Below, piece after piece: positions 53,647 through 62,167 of a stretch of DNA of 64,000 nucleotides. A model generated the notes under the pieces. That model was given only the letters and a program-made list of their open reading frames with translations, searched no databases and had not been told where the DNA came from. The DNA lies in assembly GCA_963715455.1 (NCBI GenBank), contig OY970245.1:682001-746000 (forward strand), written 5' to 3'. This DNA comes from VRUE01 sp963715455 (GTDB lineage Bacteria > Actinomycetota > Thermoleophilia > Solirubrobacterales > 70-9). Each line of letters begins with the position of its first letter. The first letter of the stretch is position 1. A program made the position numbers and the translations under genes.

Positions 53647-54039
53647 CTAGCCGGCGACGATCAGAGCGGTGAGGAAGAGGGCGAGGACGTGGAAGCACTG
53701 GTCTACGGCAATGCGTAGGGGGATCGAGGGTTCGGTCGTGCGCTTGACCACGACCATGTAGGCGTCGAGCAGGCGGCCGTCGTCCTGGATCCAGTGGGGG
53801 ACGGCGACGAGCAACGCGACGCCGAGCGCCGCGCCGAGGCTCTGCTCGCCGGCGATCCAGATCAGCGCCGGCAGGAAGGCCAGCATGTAGACGAGCAGGT
53901 GGTTGCGCAGGGCGCGCCGCCGGACCGGGTCGGGGCCGAGGCCGCCGTACTTGTGGCGCGCCTGCCAATCGGTCTGCAGGAGGAAGTCGCCGGCCAGATG
54001 GCAGACGGCGAGGACGGTGAACAGCTCGACCCAGCTCAC
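53647..54039 (-). CDS. DUF3307 membrane protein
   Basis: 130 residues with three to four helices. LAVCHLAGDFLLQTDWQARHK is the DUF3307 signature and IAVDQCFHVLALFL the closing helix. GTG 54039 has TAGATT-N6 upstream. Function unknown. Confidence 0.82.
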   Translation of the reverse strand: MSWVELFTVLAVCHLAGDFLLQTDWQARHKYGGLGPDPVRRRALRNHLLVYMLAFLPALIWIAGEQSLGAALGVALLVAVPHWIQDDGRLLDAYMVVVKRTTEPSIPLRIAVDQCFHVLALFLTALIVAG

Positions 54040-54045
54040 CGCGCA

Positions 54046-54051
54046 AATCTA
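54046..54051 (-). promoter_or_regulatory. -10 box TAGATT-N6-GTG
   Basis: TAGATT ends 6 bases before the DUF3307 start. Confidence 0.4.
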
Positions 54052-54064
54052 GTCGCTGCGCCCC

Positions 54065-54544
54065 CTACGCGGACCCGTCCGCAGCGCTTTGCAGGGCGGC
54101 GAGGTCGATCTTCCTCATCTGCAGCATGGCCTGCATCGCCCGATTGGCGCGCTCCTTATCGGGGTCGGAGAAGAGCTCTTCCATGCCGGTTGGCACGACC
54201 TGCCAGGAGACACCGAAGCGGTCCTTGAGCCAGCCGCACTGACTCTCCTGGCCGCCATCGGTGAGCCGCTCCCAGAAGTAGTCGATCTCCGCTTGGTCCT
54301 CACATTCGATCCCAAACGAGATCGCCTCGTCGAACTTGAACTCGGGGCCGCCGTTGATGCCGACGAAGCGCTGCCCGTCGAGCTCGAACTCGACCGTCAT
54401 CACCATGCCCTCCTCGCGTGGGGCGTCCGCGGTGTAGTGGGTGACGTTGACGATCCGCGAGTTCTCGAAGACCGAGGTGTAGAACTCGGCGGCCTCCTCG
54501 GCCTCGGTGTCGAACCACAGGTTGGGGACGATCTTCTGCTGCAT
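54065..54544 (-). CDS. VOC-family PhnB-like protein
   Basis: 159 residues. KIVPNLWFDTEAEEAAEFY, GINGGPEFKFDEAISF and CGWLKDRFGVSWQVVP match the PhnB/3-demethylubiquinone methyltransferase-like group, which lacks methyltransferase motifs. GAGGAGG box before ATG 54544. Role unknown. Confidence 0.87.
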   Translation of the reverse strand: MQQKIVPNLWFDTEAEEAAEFYTSVFENSRIVNVTHYTADAPREEGMVMTVEFELDGQRFVGINGGPEFKFDEAISFGIECEDQAEIDYFWERLTDGGQESQCGWLKDRFGVSWQVVPTGMEELFSDPDKERANRAMQAMLQMRKIDLAALQSAADGSA

Positions 54545-54649
54545 CTCGTGACCTCCTCTGCTGACTGGAACGCTCCCGTCGCTCGACCTTAGAGGACGGC
54601 AACCTTCGGCCACCTTGCTCACCGCGCCACCCGCGCGGCTCGCGTGTTC

Positions 54650-54655
54650 CATAAT
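54650..54655 (+). promoter_or_regulatory. -10 box of tRNA-Val
   Basis: CATAAT lies 12 bases upstream of the tRNA 5' end. Confidence 0.35.
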
Positions 54656-54667
54656 CAGCACCGGCCT

Positions 54668-54740
54668 GGGCGGTTAGCTCAGTTGGGAGAGCACCTGCCT
54701 TACAAGCAGGGGGTCACTGGTTCGAGCCCAGTACCGCCCA
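54668..54740 (+). tRNA. tRNA-Val (anticodon TAC)
   Basis: Acceptor GGGCGGT/ACCCGCC-type pairing (GGGCGGT with ACCGCCC), discriminator A. Anticodon stem CCTGC/GCAGG with loop CTTACAA (TAC). T loop TTCGAGC. CCA not encoded. Confidence 0.95.
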
Positions 54741-54774
54741 TTGCGGGACCTCGACCGAGGTTTGTCCAGGGTAT

Positions 54775-54802
54775 TTGCATTTAGTGTGGAGTGCGGTACC
54801 GT
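54775..54802 (+). promoter_or_regulatory. Promoter TTGCAT-N16-TACCGT-N7-ATG
   Basis: A -35-like TTGCAT (54775-54780) and a -10 TACCGT (54797-54802) end 7 bases before ATG 54810; leaderless geometry. Confidence 0.45.
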
Positions 54803-54809
54803 CGCGACG

Positions 54810-55742
54810 ATGCTTCGGATCCGATGGACAGTGGCTGTGATGGCCCTCGGCTTGGCGTTTGTGGCCGTGGCTCCCGCCCAGGCCGCGGTGACGATCGGCG
54901 AGCTGTCCCCGCCCGGCAGCCGGTTGGGCTGCGAACCGGGCCAAGGGATCGTCCAGACGAGCACCGCTTCGCGAAGCGACTATCGCGTGCCTGTGCCCGG
55001 CGGCGTGATCACCGAATGGAGCACGCGGTCCACCTGGGGGAGCGGAAACGGCAGCCTGCAGCTGGTCCTGGCGGGGTATGACGTCAGCGACGACAAAGTC
55101 ACCTACGAGGGATTGAGCCAGTTCGAGCTGATTCCAGCATCGGCCGAAGATCTCGCCTACTCGTTCAAGACCCGCATTCCCGTGGACGGCAACGAGCGGC
55201 TCGGGCTGTATGCCGAGGATGTGGGGACCTTCACCTGGACCTGCGCCTTCGGCTTCGTCGGCGGGCCCGCGAACCGGATCATCTGGGGCACGATGCCGCA
55301 GCCGGTCGTCGGCGCCGCGCCGTTCAAAGCGCCGGCGGACGAGTTCGGCGAGCGGGTTCCGGTCGAGGCCAAGCTCGAGGCCGACCTCGACAAAGACGGC
55401 TTCGGCGACGAGACCCAGGACCTGTGCCCGACCAGCGCGGCGACGCAGAGCGCTTGCCCGGTCCCGCCGGTCCCCGACACGACGATCACCAAGCACCCCA
55501 AAGCCAAAACCAAAGGCAAAGGGGCGAGCTTCAAGTTCACCGCCACGGTCCCCGGCGCGACCTTCGAGTGCAAGCTCGACAAAGGCCCCTTCAAAGTCTG
55601 CACTTCGCCGCACCACGTGAAAGTCGGCAAAGGCAAACACACCTTCTCGGTTCGCGCCATCGCCAATGGCCAGGTGGACGCCACCCCTGCGACCTTCCAG
55701 TGGAAGATCGAGCGGAAAAAACAGCCGCGCCGCCCACGCTGA
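54810..55742 (+). CDS. Secreted protein with calcium loop and Ig-like C-terminal domain
   Basis: 310 residues with a signal peptide (to VAPAQA). An N-terminal beta-sandwich like that of the 7698 protein, calcium loop DLDKDGFGDETQDLCP near residue 200, then a C-terminal domain (TITKHPKAKTKGKGASFKFTATVPGATFECKLDKGPFKVC) that looks like the bacterial Ig/chondroitinase-type repeats common in this class. AAA lysine codons are frequent. Function unknown. Confidence 0.75.
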   Translation: MLRIRWTVAVMALGLAFVAVAPAQAAVTIGELSPPGSRLGCEPGQGIVQTSTASRSDYRVPVPGGVITEWSTRSTWGSGNGSLQLVLAGYDVSDDKVTYEGLSQFELIPASAEDLAYSFKTRIPVDGNERLGLYAEDVGTFTWTCAFGFVGGPANRIIWGTMPQPVVGAAPFKAPADEFGERVPVEAKLEADLDKDGFGDETQDLCPTSAATQSACPVPPVPDTTITKHPKAKTKGKGASFKFTATVPGATFECKLDKGPFKVCTSPHHVKVGKGKHTFSVRAIANGQVDATPATFQWKIERKKQPRRPR

Positions 55743-55762
55743 TCTCATCGCTGTTGCCGGAG

Positions 55763-55768
55763 TAGGCT
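55763..55768 (+). promoter_or_regulatory. -10 box TAGGCT-N9-GTG
   Basis: TAGGCT ends 9 bases before GTG 55778. Confidence 0.4.
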
Positions 55769-55777
55769 GGATTCACC

Positions 55778-56227
55778 GTGGCGCACATGGGTGGATCGGC
55801 CAGCACTGAGATAGACGCTCCGCTGCAGCGAGTCTGGGAGGAGGTCGAGGACGTGCTCGCGGCGCCCGAGTGGCAGGGCGGCCTCGTCGCCGTCACGGCG
55901 TTGGAGCGTGATGCGCAGGGACGGCCGACGCTGGTGGAGAGCGAGAGCGACATCAAGGTCAGGCATGTCAAGACCGAGGTGCGGTTTGCCTATGAGGCCC
56001 CAACCCGGCTCACCTGGACGCAGGAGAAGGGCGACCTCAAGTCGGTTGAGGGCTCCTGGACGCTGGAGGACCTCGGTGAGGGCCGAACCCGAGCCACCTA
56101 TGAGCTCGACGCCGACCCCGGCCGCGTGCTGGGGATGGTGATTCGCGGGCCGGTCGAGAGCGCCGCCCGCGCGATGCTGGTCAATGCCCGGCCGGGTGAG
56201 CTCAAGGCCCGTGTCGAGGGCGGCTGA
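55778..56227 (+). CDS. SRPBCC-family protein (polyketide cyclase-like)
   Basis: 149 residues with the START/Bet v 1 pattern: SASTEIDAPLQRVWEEVEDVLAAPEW, TEVRFAYEAPTRLTWTQEKG, YELDADPGRVLGMVIRGP and a long C-terminal helix. Binds a hydrophobic ligand; role unknown. The thioesterase-like gene starts 22 bases later. Confidence 0.85.
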   Translation: MAHMGGSASTEIDAPLQRVWEEVEDVLAAPEWQGGLVAVTALERDAQGRPTLVESESDIKVRHVKTEVRFAYEAPTRLTWTQEKGDLKSVEGSWTLEDLGEGRTRATYELDADPGRVLGMVIRGPVESAARAMLVNARPGELKARVEGG

Positions 56228-56249
56228 CCAGCGATCGATCAACGATCCG

Positions 56250-56942
56250 ATGATTTCAATCCCTGGACGTTTCAACGGCCCGCTGGAGAGCGGTAACGGC
56301 GGCTACAGCGCCGCGCTCTTCGCTGACTTGCTCGGGGGTCCGGCGGCGGTCAGCCTGCGTAGCCCGGTGCCGCTCGATCGCGAGCTGCGCGCGGAGCAGG
56401 AAGGCGATGGCCTGCAGGTGCTCGATGGTGAGACGCTGGTCGCCACGGTCGAGCCGGCGCCTGAGCTAGAGCTCGAGGTGCCGGCGGCGGTCTCTGTCGA
56501 GGAGGCGCGAAGTGCAGCGGAGCACTATCGCGGTCTGCCCGACGGGCAGTTCTGCCGCTGCTTCGTCTGCGGGCGAGCACGTGAGGACTCGCTCGGTGTC
56601 TTCGCCGGTGCGGTCGAGGGACGTGAGCTGGTCGCCAGTCCCTGGACGCCGCCGCCGTGGGCTGCAGATTCCGCCGGCAACGCGCTTCCGGAGGTGGTGG
56701 CGGGGGTGCTCGACTGCCCCACCTACTTCGCCGTCTACATGCACGACGAGCTGCGGGTCAGCTTCCTGGCTCGTTTCCAGTTGCGCTTCGATGCGCCGGT
56801 CGCGATAGGTGAGGAGCACGTCGTGATCGCTTGGCCGATCGAGGTCGATGGACGCAAGTTGCACGCCGGCTCCGCAGTGCTCGCCGCCGACGGTACAGTG
56901 CGCGCCATGGCCCAGGCGCTGCTGATCGAGCCCCGCTCATGA
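56250..56942 (+). CDS. Hotdog/thioesterase-like protein
   Basis: 230 residues. IPGRFNGPLESGNGGYSAALFADLL is the acyl-CoA thioesterase-like start (SGNGGY), and RCFVCGRAREDSLGVF adds a possible small metal site. The two halves look like a double hotdog. The frame extends to 56184, but ATG 56250 fits homology. The stop overlaps the next ATG (ATGA). Confidence 0.72.
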   Translation: MISIPGRFNGPLESGNGGYSAALFADLLGGPAAVSLRSPVPLDRELRAEQEGDGLQVLDGETLVATVEPAPELELEVPAAVSVEEARSAAEHYRGLPDGQFCRCFVCGRAREDSLGVFAGAVEGRELVASPWTPPPWAADSAGNALPEVVAGVLDCPTYFAVYMHDELRVSFLARFQLRFDAPVAIGEEHVVIAWPIEVDGRKLHAGSAVLAADGTVRAMAQALLIEPRS

Positions 56943-57898
56943 GCACGCTACGACTCATTCCGCTCTTGCTCGCCGCGGCGTTCGCGGCCCTTGCGACGGC
57001 ACCGGCCCAGGCGGCATTTCCCGGCAAGCCCGGCCCGATCGTCTACCCGAAGGTGAAGCTGAACGAAGGCGACAACCCTGGCGGCCTGCTGATCCACGGC
57101 CCGCGTGTGACGCAGAAAGCCAAGCGGCTGACGAACGATCCGGACGACGAAGCTCCATCCTTCTCCGCTGACGGGCGGCTGATCGTCTTCTCCAGCGTCC
57201 GCAATCCAGGCGGCCGGAACATCTACCTGGTCAAGGTCGACGGCACCGGGCTACGCCAGCTCACCACCGGCAGCTTCTTCGATTCGGGACCGTCCTTTGC
57301 ACCCAACGGCCGGCGGGTGGTCTTCACCCGCCGCACCGGAGACGAGTCCCACATCTTCAGCGTCAACGTCGACGGCAGCGGCCTCGAGCAGCTGACCAAA
57401 GGCAACGGCAACGACTCCGAACCCGTCTACACGCCCAACGGCAAACGCATCGTCTTCGTCAGCGATCGCGACCGCGACGCCAAGACCGACCAGCGTGACA
57501 TCTTCGCGATGGCGCCCAGCGGTGCCGACCTGCGGGTTCTGATCGACGGGCCCTACAACGAGGAAGAACCCGACACCTCGCCCAACGGCAAGCGCATCGT
57601 CTTCGTCAGCAACCGCCAGCCGGGGATCAACATCTTTGTCGCCAATGCCGCCGGCAAGGTGCTCAGCCAGCTGACTCACAACCGGCGCAGCTGCAGCAGC
57701 GGCTCCTGCAACCGCGCTCCCGCCTGGGCGCCCGATGGCAAGCACATCGCCTTCCTGGTCATCGGTCGCTACAGCCGCGACCTGGAAGTGATGCGCGCCG
57801 ACGGCAGTGGCGGCAAGGAGTTCGCCGACGCCGGCACCGAAACCGAAGGCTTCGGCTCGACCATCGGCACGCCCACTTGGGGCCCAGCGATCCCTTAA
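56939..57898 (+). CDS. Secreted TolB-like beta-propeller protein (copy 2)
   Basis: 319 residues. Signal peptide to ATAPAQA, mature start AFPGKPGPIVYPK as in the copy at 5167. Six blades with TNDPDDEAPSFSADGRLIVFSS, FAPNGRRVVFTR, YTPNGKRIVFVSDRDRD, DTSPNGKRIVFVSNR. Start ATG 56939 overlaps the preceding stop. Periplasmic or surface; no enzymatic motif. Confidence 0.82.
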   Translation: MSTLRLIPLLLAAAFAALATAPAQAAFPGKPGPIVYPKVKLNEGDNPGGLLIHGPRVTQKAKRLTNDPDDEAPSFSADGRLIVFSSVRNPGGRNIYLVKVDGTGLRQLTTGSFFDSGPSFAPNGRRVVFTRRTGDESHIFSVNVDGSGLEQLTKGNGNDSEPVYTPNGKRIVFVSDRDRDAKTDQRDIFAMAPSGADLRVLIDGPYNEEEPDTSPNGKRIVFVSNRQPGINIFVANAAGKVLSQLTHNRRSCSSGSCNRAPAWAPDGKHIAFLVIGRYSRDLEVMRADGSGGKEFADAGTETEGFGSTIGTPTWGPAIP

Positions 57899-57961
57899 TT
57901 CGACCTTCCGAAACCTGCCCGGTATCGTGAGGGGCTCGGGAAACGGGACGGGGAGAGGTCG

Positions 57962-58762
57962 ATGAGGAAGAAGGTCGTCGCTGTAGTGGTACTGGGGCTG
58001 CTGGTTGCTGCCGCCAGCGCGAGCGCGTTCAAAGTGCATGTGCAGGTCGGCGAATTGATCCTCGACGCGGAAGGCGATTTCGCCCCCAAGGCGTTGCCCA
58101 AATTCAAAAACGCGCCGATCATCACCCATGGCGGTGGCAAACTCTCGACCGTCACCGGTGAGCTCCCCCCGATCCTCGACACCTTCATGCTGGAATTCGA
58201 CAGGCACGGCGCGGTCGACACCACCGGGCTGCCGTTCTGCACGAAAGGCAAACTGGTCGCCACTGACGTACCGGCGGCGCGCCGGGCCTGCAAGGAGGCG
58301 ATCGTCGGCACCGGCTTCGGCAGCGCTGTCGTCAAGTTCCCCGAACAGGGACCGATCAAAGTCGGTACCCCGATCACCCTCTTCAACGGGCCGAAAAAGG
58401 GCAGCGACCACACGATCATCGCCCACGCTCACCTGAACTACCCGGGCCCGGCGACCTTCATCGTCCCGATCGTGATCGAGAAGATCAACAACGGCGTCTT
58501 CGGCTACCGGGTCAAAGTGAAAATCCCGAAGATCGCCGGCGGCTACGGCCACCCAATCTCCGGCTCGGCCACAGTCGGCAAAAAATGGACCTTCAAGGGT
58601 AAGAAACACAGCTACATCAATGCCCGCTGTGAAACCGGACGCTTCGTCGTGCGCGGTGAATTCACCTTCAAAGGCGGCGCCGAAGACACCGAGAAACAGA
58701 AAGAACAGATCTCCGACGTACTGCACGCCACCTTCCTGTTGCCATGCAAGGTGCGCAACTAG
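57962..58762 (+). CDS. Secreted protein, tandem paralogue A
   Basis: 266 residues, signal peptide (MRKKVVAVVVLGLLVAAASASA), GGGGAGAGG box. An all-beta protein rich in short loops (VGELILDAEGDFAPKALPK, GGYGHPISGSATVGKKWTF). Closely related to the next gene (LFNGPKKG, IPKIAGGYGHPISG, YxNARCETGR, CKVR at the end), so the two are a tandem duplication. AAA lysine codons are common. I know no functional family. Confidence 0.75.
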   Translation: MRKKVVAVVVLGLLVAAASASAFKVHVQVGELILDAEGDFAPKALPKFKNAPIITHGGGKLSTVTGELPPILDTFMLEFDRHGAVDTTGLPFCTKGKLVATDVPAARRACKEAIVGTGFGSAVVKFPEQGPIKVGTPITLFNGPKKGSDHTIIAHAHLNYPGPATFIVPIVIEKINNGVFGYRVKVKIPKIAGGYGHPISGSATVGKKWTFKGKKHSYINARCETGRFVVRGEFTFKGGAEDTEKQKEQISDVLHATFLLPCKVRN

Positions 58763-58788
58763 CGGCTCTCAGAAGTGCTTGAGAGGGC

Positions 58789-59580
58789 GTGGGGGGAGTG
58801 AGAGCAAGGAAGCTGCTTTGGCTGGCGCCGGTTCTGGTGGCGCTTGTCGTCGCAGGCACAGTGAGCGCTGCGCGTGACACCGACCGCGTCGAAGTGCGCA
58901 TCGGGGAACTAATTCTCAAAGGGCGCGGCGGCTTCCGGCCCGAAGCCCTGCCCAAGCACAAAGACGCGCCGATCCTGATCTACGGCGGCGGCAAGATCTC
59001 GACCGTCTCAGGTGACCTGCCGCCGATCCTCGACCGCATCATCCTCGAATTCGACCGCCATGGCCACGTCGAGACGCGGGGCCTGCCGGTCTGCACGGCA
59101 GGCAAGCTGCAGGCGACCGACGTGTCCGCCGCCCGCCGCGCCTGCCCCGGCGCGATCGTCGGCAAGGGCTTCGGTAGCGCCATCGTCCAGTTCCCCGAAC
59201 AGACGCCGATCCCGGTCTCCTCACCGATCACGCTCTTCAACGGGCCGAAGAAGGGCGGCAATGACACGGTTATCGCTCACGCCTACACGACCGTGCCCAT
59301 CTCGACCACTTTCATCGTCCCGGTCGAGATCGAAAAGATCAACAAGGGCGTCTACGGCTACCGCACCGAAGCGCGCATCCCGAAGATCGCCGGCGGCTAC
59401 GGCCACCCGATCTCCGGCAAGCTGAAGGTCGACCGCAAATGGACTTTCCGGGGCAAGAGGTACAGCTACGTCAACGCCCGCTGCGAAACGGGTCGCCTGC
59501 AGGCTCGCGGCAAGTTCACCTTCAAAGACGGCACCTTCCTCACAGGCACCTTCTTGCGCCCCTGCAAAGTGCGGGGCTGA
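58789..59580 (+). CDS. Secreted protein, tandem paralogue B
   Basis: 263 residues, signal peptide to about 28. Co-linear with paralogue A over the whole length (VRIGELILKGRGGFRPEALPKHKDAPI, GKISTVSGDLPPILDRI, IPKIAGGYGHPISGK), with about 55-60% identity by eye. It lacks the Glu/Lys-rich insert of A near the end. Start GTG 58789 or 58798. Function unknown. Confidence 0.75.
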   Translation: MGGVRARKLLWLAPVLVALVVAGTVSAARDTDRVEVRIGELILKGRGGFRPEALPKHKDAPILIYGGGKISTVSGDLPPILDRIILEFDRHGHVETRGLPVCTAGKLQATDVSAARRACPGAIVGKGFGSAIVQFPEQTPIPVSSPITLFNGPKKGGNDTVIAHAYTTVPISTTFIVPVEIEKINKGVYGYRTEARIPKIAGGYGHPISGKLKVDRKWTFRGKRYSYVNARCETGRLQARGKFTFKDGTFLTGTFLRPCKVRG

Positions 59581-59620
59581 CGGCCGCGCGCTTCAGCGCT
59601 CCGCCGGGGGCGCCCCCCGG

Positions 59621-60511
59621 CTAGCCGCTGATGCGCAACTGTGGTGTGCGCGTGCCGCCGCGCTCTTGCTCGGCCTTGGTGACTACGTCGAAGAAGACAT
59701 CGTTGCGGCCGCGGCGCACCTGGCGGGGGAAGAAGCGCCGAGCGCGGCGATGAGCGGCGGTCATTGCACGGAAGCTGGCCTCGTGGGCCCTGCTCCAGGG
59801 GATACCGAAGATCTGCCGCACACGCGGCGGCAGCGTGCCTTTGATGATGTGGTTCTGGGCAATCAGGTTGCCGCGGGCGGGGCCTGGCACCGGCTGCTCG
59901 AAGGCGACCAACGGCGCCATCTCCAGGCCGTGCTCGGTCGCCTGCAGCTCGGGTGAGGACATGCGCTCCTCCCACCAGGCGCTGAACTCACGGTAGCTAC
60001 CGGGAACATCGGCTCGCGGCAGGCCGAAGAGCTCGCCGAAGCGCACGTAGTCCTGCCAAAGGTCCTCGCGCTCGGCTTCACTCAGCGGGCGCACCATCGT
60101 CTCGTACATCGCCCGCCCCGAGTCGGCGATCACCGCCAATGTCCAGAGCATCAGCTCCGGGTCGAAGGCAGAGTAGGCGCTGCCGGCGGGGTGGGCGCCG
60201 GCAGCCTCGGGCAGCGTGCCCTTGACCCGCTCGTGCAGTCGCTGGACGACGGCCAGCGCCTTGTCGGCTTCCTCGCGCGTGCCGAGCAGGATCGTCTCCT
60301 GGATTTTGGCCGTGCGGGCGAGCCGCTGGAAAGGCCGATCTTTGGAGCGGGTGCTCAGCATCGTGCCGGTGTAGGTGAGCGGCTCGAGCGCGCCGATCAG
60401 CAGTGCCCGCTGACCGTAGAGCAGGCCGACGGCGCGCTCGCCGTGCACCATGCGCGCCAGCGAGCGGCCCGGCGGGAAGTAGTACTGGGAGTTCTCACTG
60501 GGATACGCCAT
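59621..60511 (-). CDS. MpaB/DUF2236 family oxygenase
   Basis: 296 residues. YYFPPGRSLARMVHGERAVGLLYGQRALLIG, FDPELMLWTLAVIADSG and LWQDYVRFGELFGLP are DUF2236 landmarks; members (latex-clearing protein, MpaB) bind heme b and cleave polyprenyl chains. The start has TAGCAT-N9. Substrate unknown. Confidence 0.85.
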   Translation of the reverse strand: MAYPSENSQYYFPPGRSLARMVHGERAVGLLYGQRALLIGALEPLTYTGTMLSTRSKDRPFQRLARTAKIQETILLGTREEADKALAVVQRLHERVKGTLPEAAGAHPAGSAYSAFDPELMLWTLAVIADSGRAMYETMVRPLSEAEREDLWQDYVRFGELFGLPRADVPGSYREFSAWWEERMSSPELQATEHGLEMAPLVAFEQPVPGPARGNLIAQNHIIKGTLPPRVRQIFGIPWSRAHEASFRAMTAAHRRARRFFPRQVRRGRNDVFFDVVTKAEQERGGTRTPQLRISG

Positions 60512-60520
60512 CGGTGCCGG

Positions 60521-60526
60521 ATGCTA
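60521..60526 (-). promoter_or_regulatory. -10 box TAGCAT-N9-ATG
   Basis: TAGCAT ends 9 bases before the MpaB start. Confidence 0.4.
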
Positions 60527-60573
60527 CTGCGGCTCGGCGGACCGCGAGGCGAGCGGCACCCCGGCGCGCTCGA

Positions 60574-62091
60574 TCATGCCCTCAGGTGAGTCAGCTCCGT
60601 GTCGGGTGAGTCAGCGTGCAGCTCGTGGGCAGCGAAGATCTCGTCGAGGTCCTCCCGGGTGAGGGTCTCGCGCTCGAGCGCATTGGCGGCTAGATCATCG
60701 AGGCATTCGCGGTTGGCGGCGAGCAGGGTGCGGGCACGGCGATAGGCCTCGCGGGCCAGGTTCATCGCCGCCAGGTCGACGTCGCGGCGGGTGCGGTCGG
60801 AGAGCGCGTAGTCGCCGGTTGGCAGGGCGATCGGCGGGGCGCCGTCGGCGTCGATCGCCACGCCCATGCCGAATTCGCCGACCATCTGCACGCAGACGGC
60901 GTGCACCCGGGCGAGATCGTCGACGGCACCGGAGTAGGAGTCGCCCAATACCTCCTCCTCGGCGGCGCGTCCGCCCAGCAGGGTGACGATCTCGTCGAGC
61001 AGCTCGTCGCGTGACTTGAGGTAGGTGTCCTCCTGGGGTGAGTGGCCGACGAAGCCGAGCGCTGGGCCGCGCGGCACGATGCTGAGGATCTCCGGCGGGT
61101 CGAGGCCGAGCAGGTGCCGGCAGAGGGCGTGGCCCGCCTCGTGGTAGGCGACGATGCGGCGCTCCTTCTGGTTCAGGCGCCGCGCCTGCTGCGAGCCGAC
61201 CGACTGGCGCAGCAGCGCCTCGTCGAGGTCCTCGCGGGCCATCGCCTCGCGCTCCGCCCGCCCGGCGATGATCGCCGCCTCGTTGAGCGCGTTGGCGAGC
61301 TGCGCGCCGGTCATGCCGGTGGTCTTGCGCGCCACGTCGGCCAGGTCGAGGTCCGGACCGAGCGGCTTGCCCTTGGCGTGGGCGCGGAGGATTGCCTCGC
61401 GGCCGTTGCGGTCGGGTGGGGAGACCAGCACTTGGCGGTCGAAGCGTCCCGGCCGCAGCAGTGCCTTGTCGAGCTTGTCGACATGGTTGGAGGCGGCGAT
61501 GACGATCACCGTGCCCGGGTCGCGCTCAAAGCCGTCGAGCTCGACCAGCAGCTGGTTGAGCGCCTGCTCGCGCTCACTGGAGCCGCCGTCGCCGCCTCCT
61601 CCGCGCGCACCCCCCACTGCGTCGAGCTCGTCGATGAAGATCACCGCACGACCCGACTTGCGCGCTTCCTTGAACAGCCGCCTAATGCGGGCGGCACCCC
61701 TCCCAACGAACATCTCCACAAAGCTCGAGCCCGAGGCGGCGAAGAAGTCGACGCCGGCCTGCGCGGCGACGGCCCGCGCCAGCATCGTCTTGCCGGTCCC
61801 CGGAGGGCCGAAGAGCAGCACGCCGCGCGGCGGCTGGGCGCCGAGCGATGCGAATCGGTCTGGGTCGCGCAGCCACGCAGCGACGTCCATCAGCTCGTCC
61901 TTGGCGGCGTCGACACCCTGCACCTCGTCCCAGAGCACCGGCTCGGTTTTGCTCGCCTTGACCGTCTCCGGCTTGGTTGAGCCCACGGTGCTGCGCATCA
62001 GCCGCAAGAAGACGAGCAGCAGACAGGCCATGAAGAAGACCCCGAAGACGGGGTACCAGTCGAAGAAGAAGGTTTGGATTTTTTCGGCCAT
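60574..62091 (-). CDS. ftsH: FtsH-like AAA metalloprotease, short N-terminus
   Basis: 505 residues. One membrane helix (VFGVFFMACLLLVFLRLM), then AAA with GPPGTGKTML, FIDELDAVGG and second region of homology PGRFDRQVLV, then protease HEAGH zinc site and the Asp in DDLARVHA. It lacks the usual second helix and about 70-residue periplasmic domain of FtsH. The longer frame upstream lacks support. Degrades membrane and unfolded proteins. Confidence 0.9.
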   Translation of the reverse strand: MAEKIQTFFFDWYPVFGVFFMACLLLVFLRLMRSTVGSTKPETVKASKTEPVLWDEVQGVDAAKDELMDVAAWLRDPDRFASLGAQPPRGVLLFGPPGTGKTMLARAVAAQAGVDFFAASGSSFVEMFVGRGAARIRRLFKEARKSGRAVIFIDELDAVGGARGGGGDGGSSEREQALNQLLVELDGFERDPGTVIVIAASNHVDKLDKALLRPGRFDRQVLVSPPDRNGREAILRAHAKGKPLGPDLDLADVARKTTGMTGAQLANALNEAAIIAGRAEREAMAREDLDEALLRQSVGSQQARRLNQKERRIVAYHEAGHALCRHLLGLDPPEILSIVPRGPALGFVGHSPQEDTYLKSRDELLDEIVTLLGGRAAEEEVLGDSYSGAVDDLARVHAVCVQMVGEFGMGVAIDADGAPPIALPTGDYALSDRTRRDVDLAAMNLAREAYRRARTLLAANRECLDDLAANALERETLTREDLDEIFAAHELHADSPDTELTHLRA

Positions 62092-62167
62092 CAGTAGAAG
62101 TGCGGATGAGTCTGGGGGTAAACGCCCCGCAGTCCAATCGCATATACGTCCAGCTAGCGCCTGAGAG

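Noticed and set aside
54625..54637. CGCCACCCGCGCG, complement of the left end of the hairpin element
   Set aside because: No second arm, no TCGAGGAC or GACAGG nearby; chance match in GC-rich DNA.
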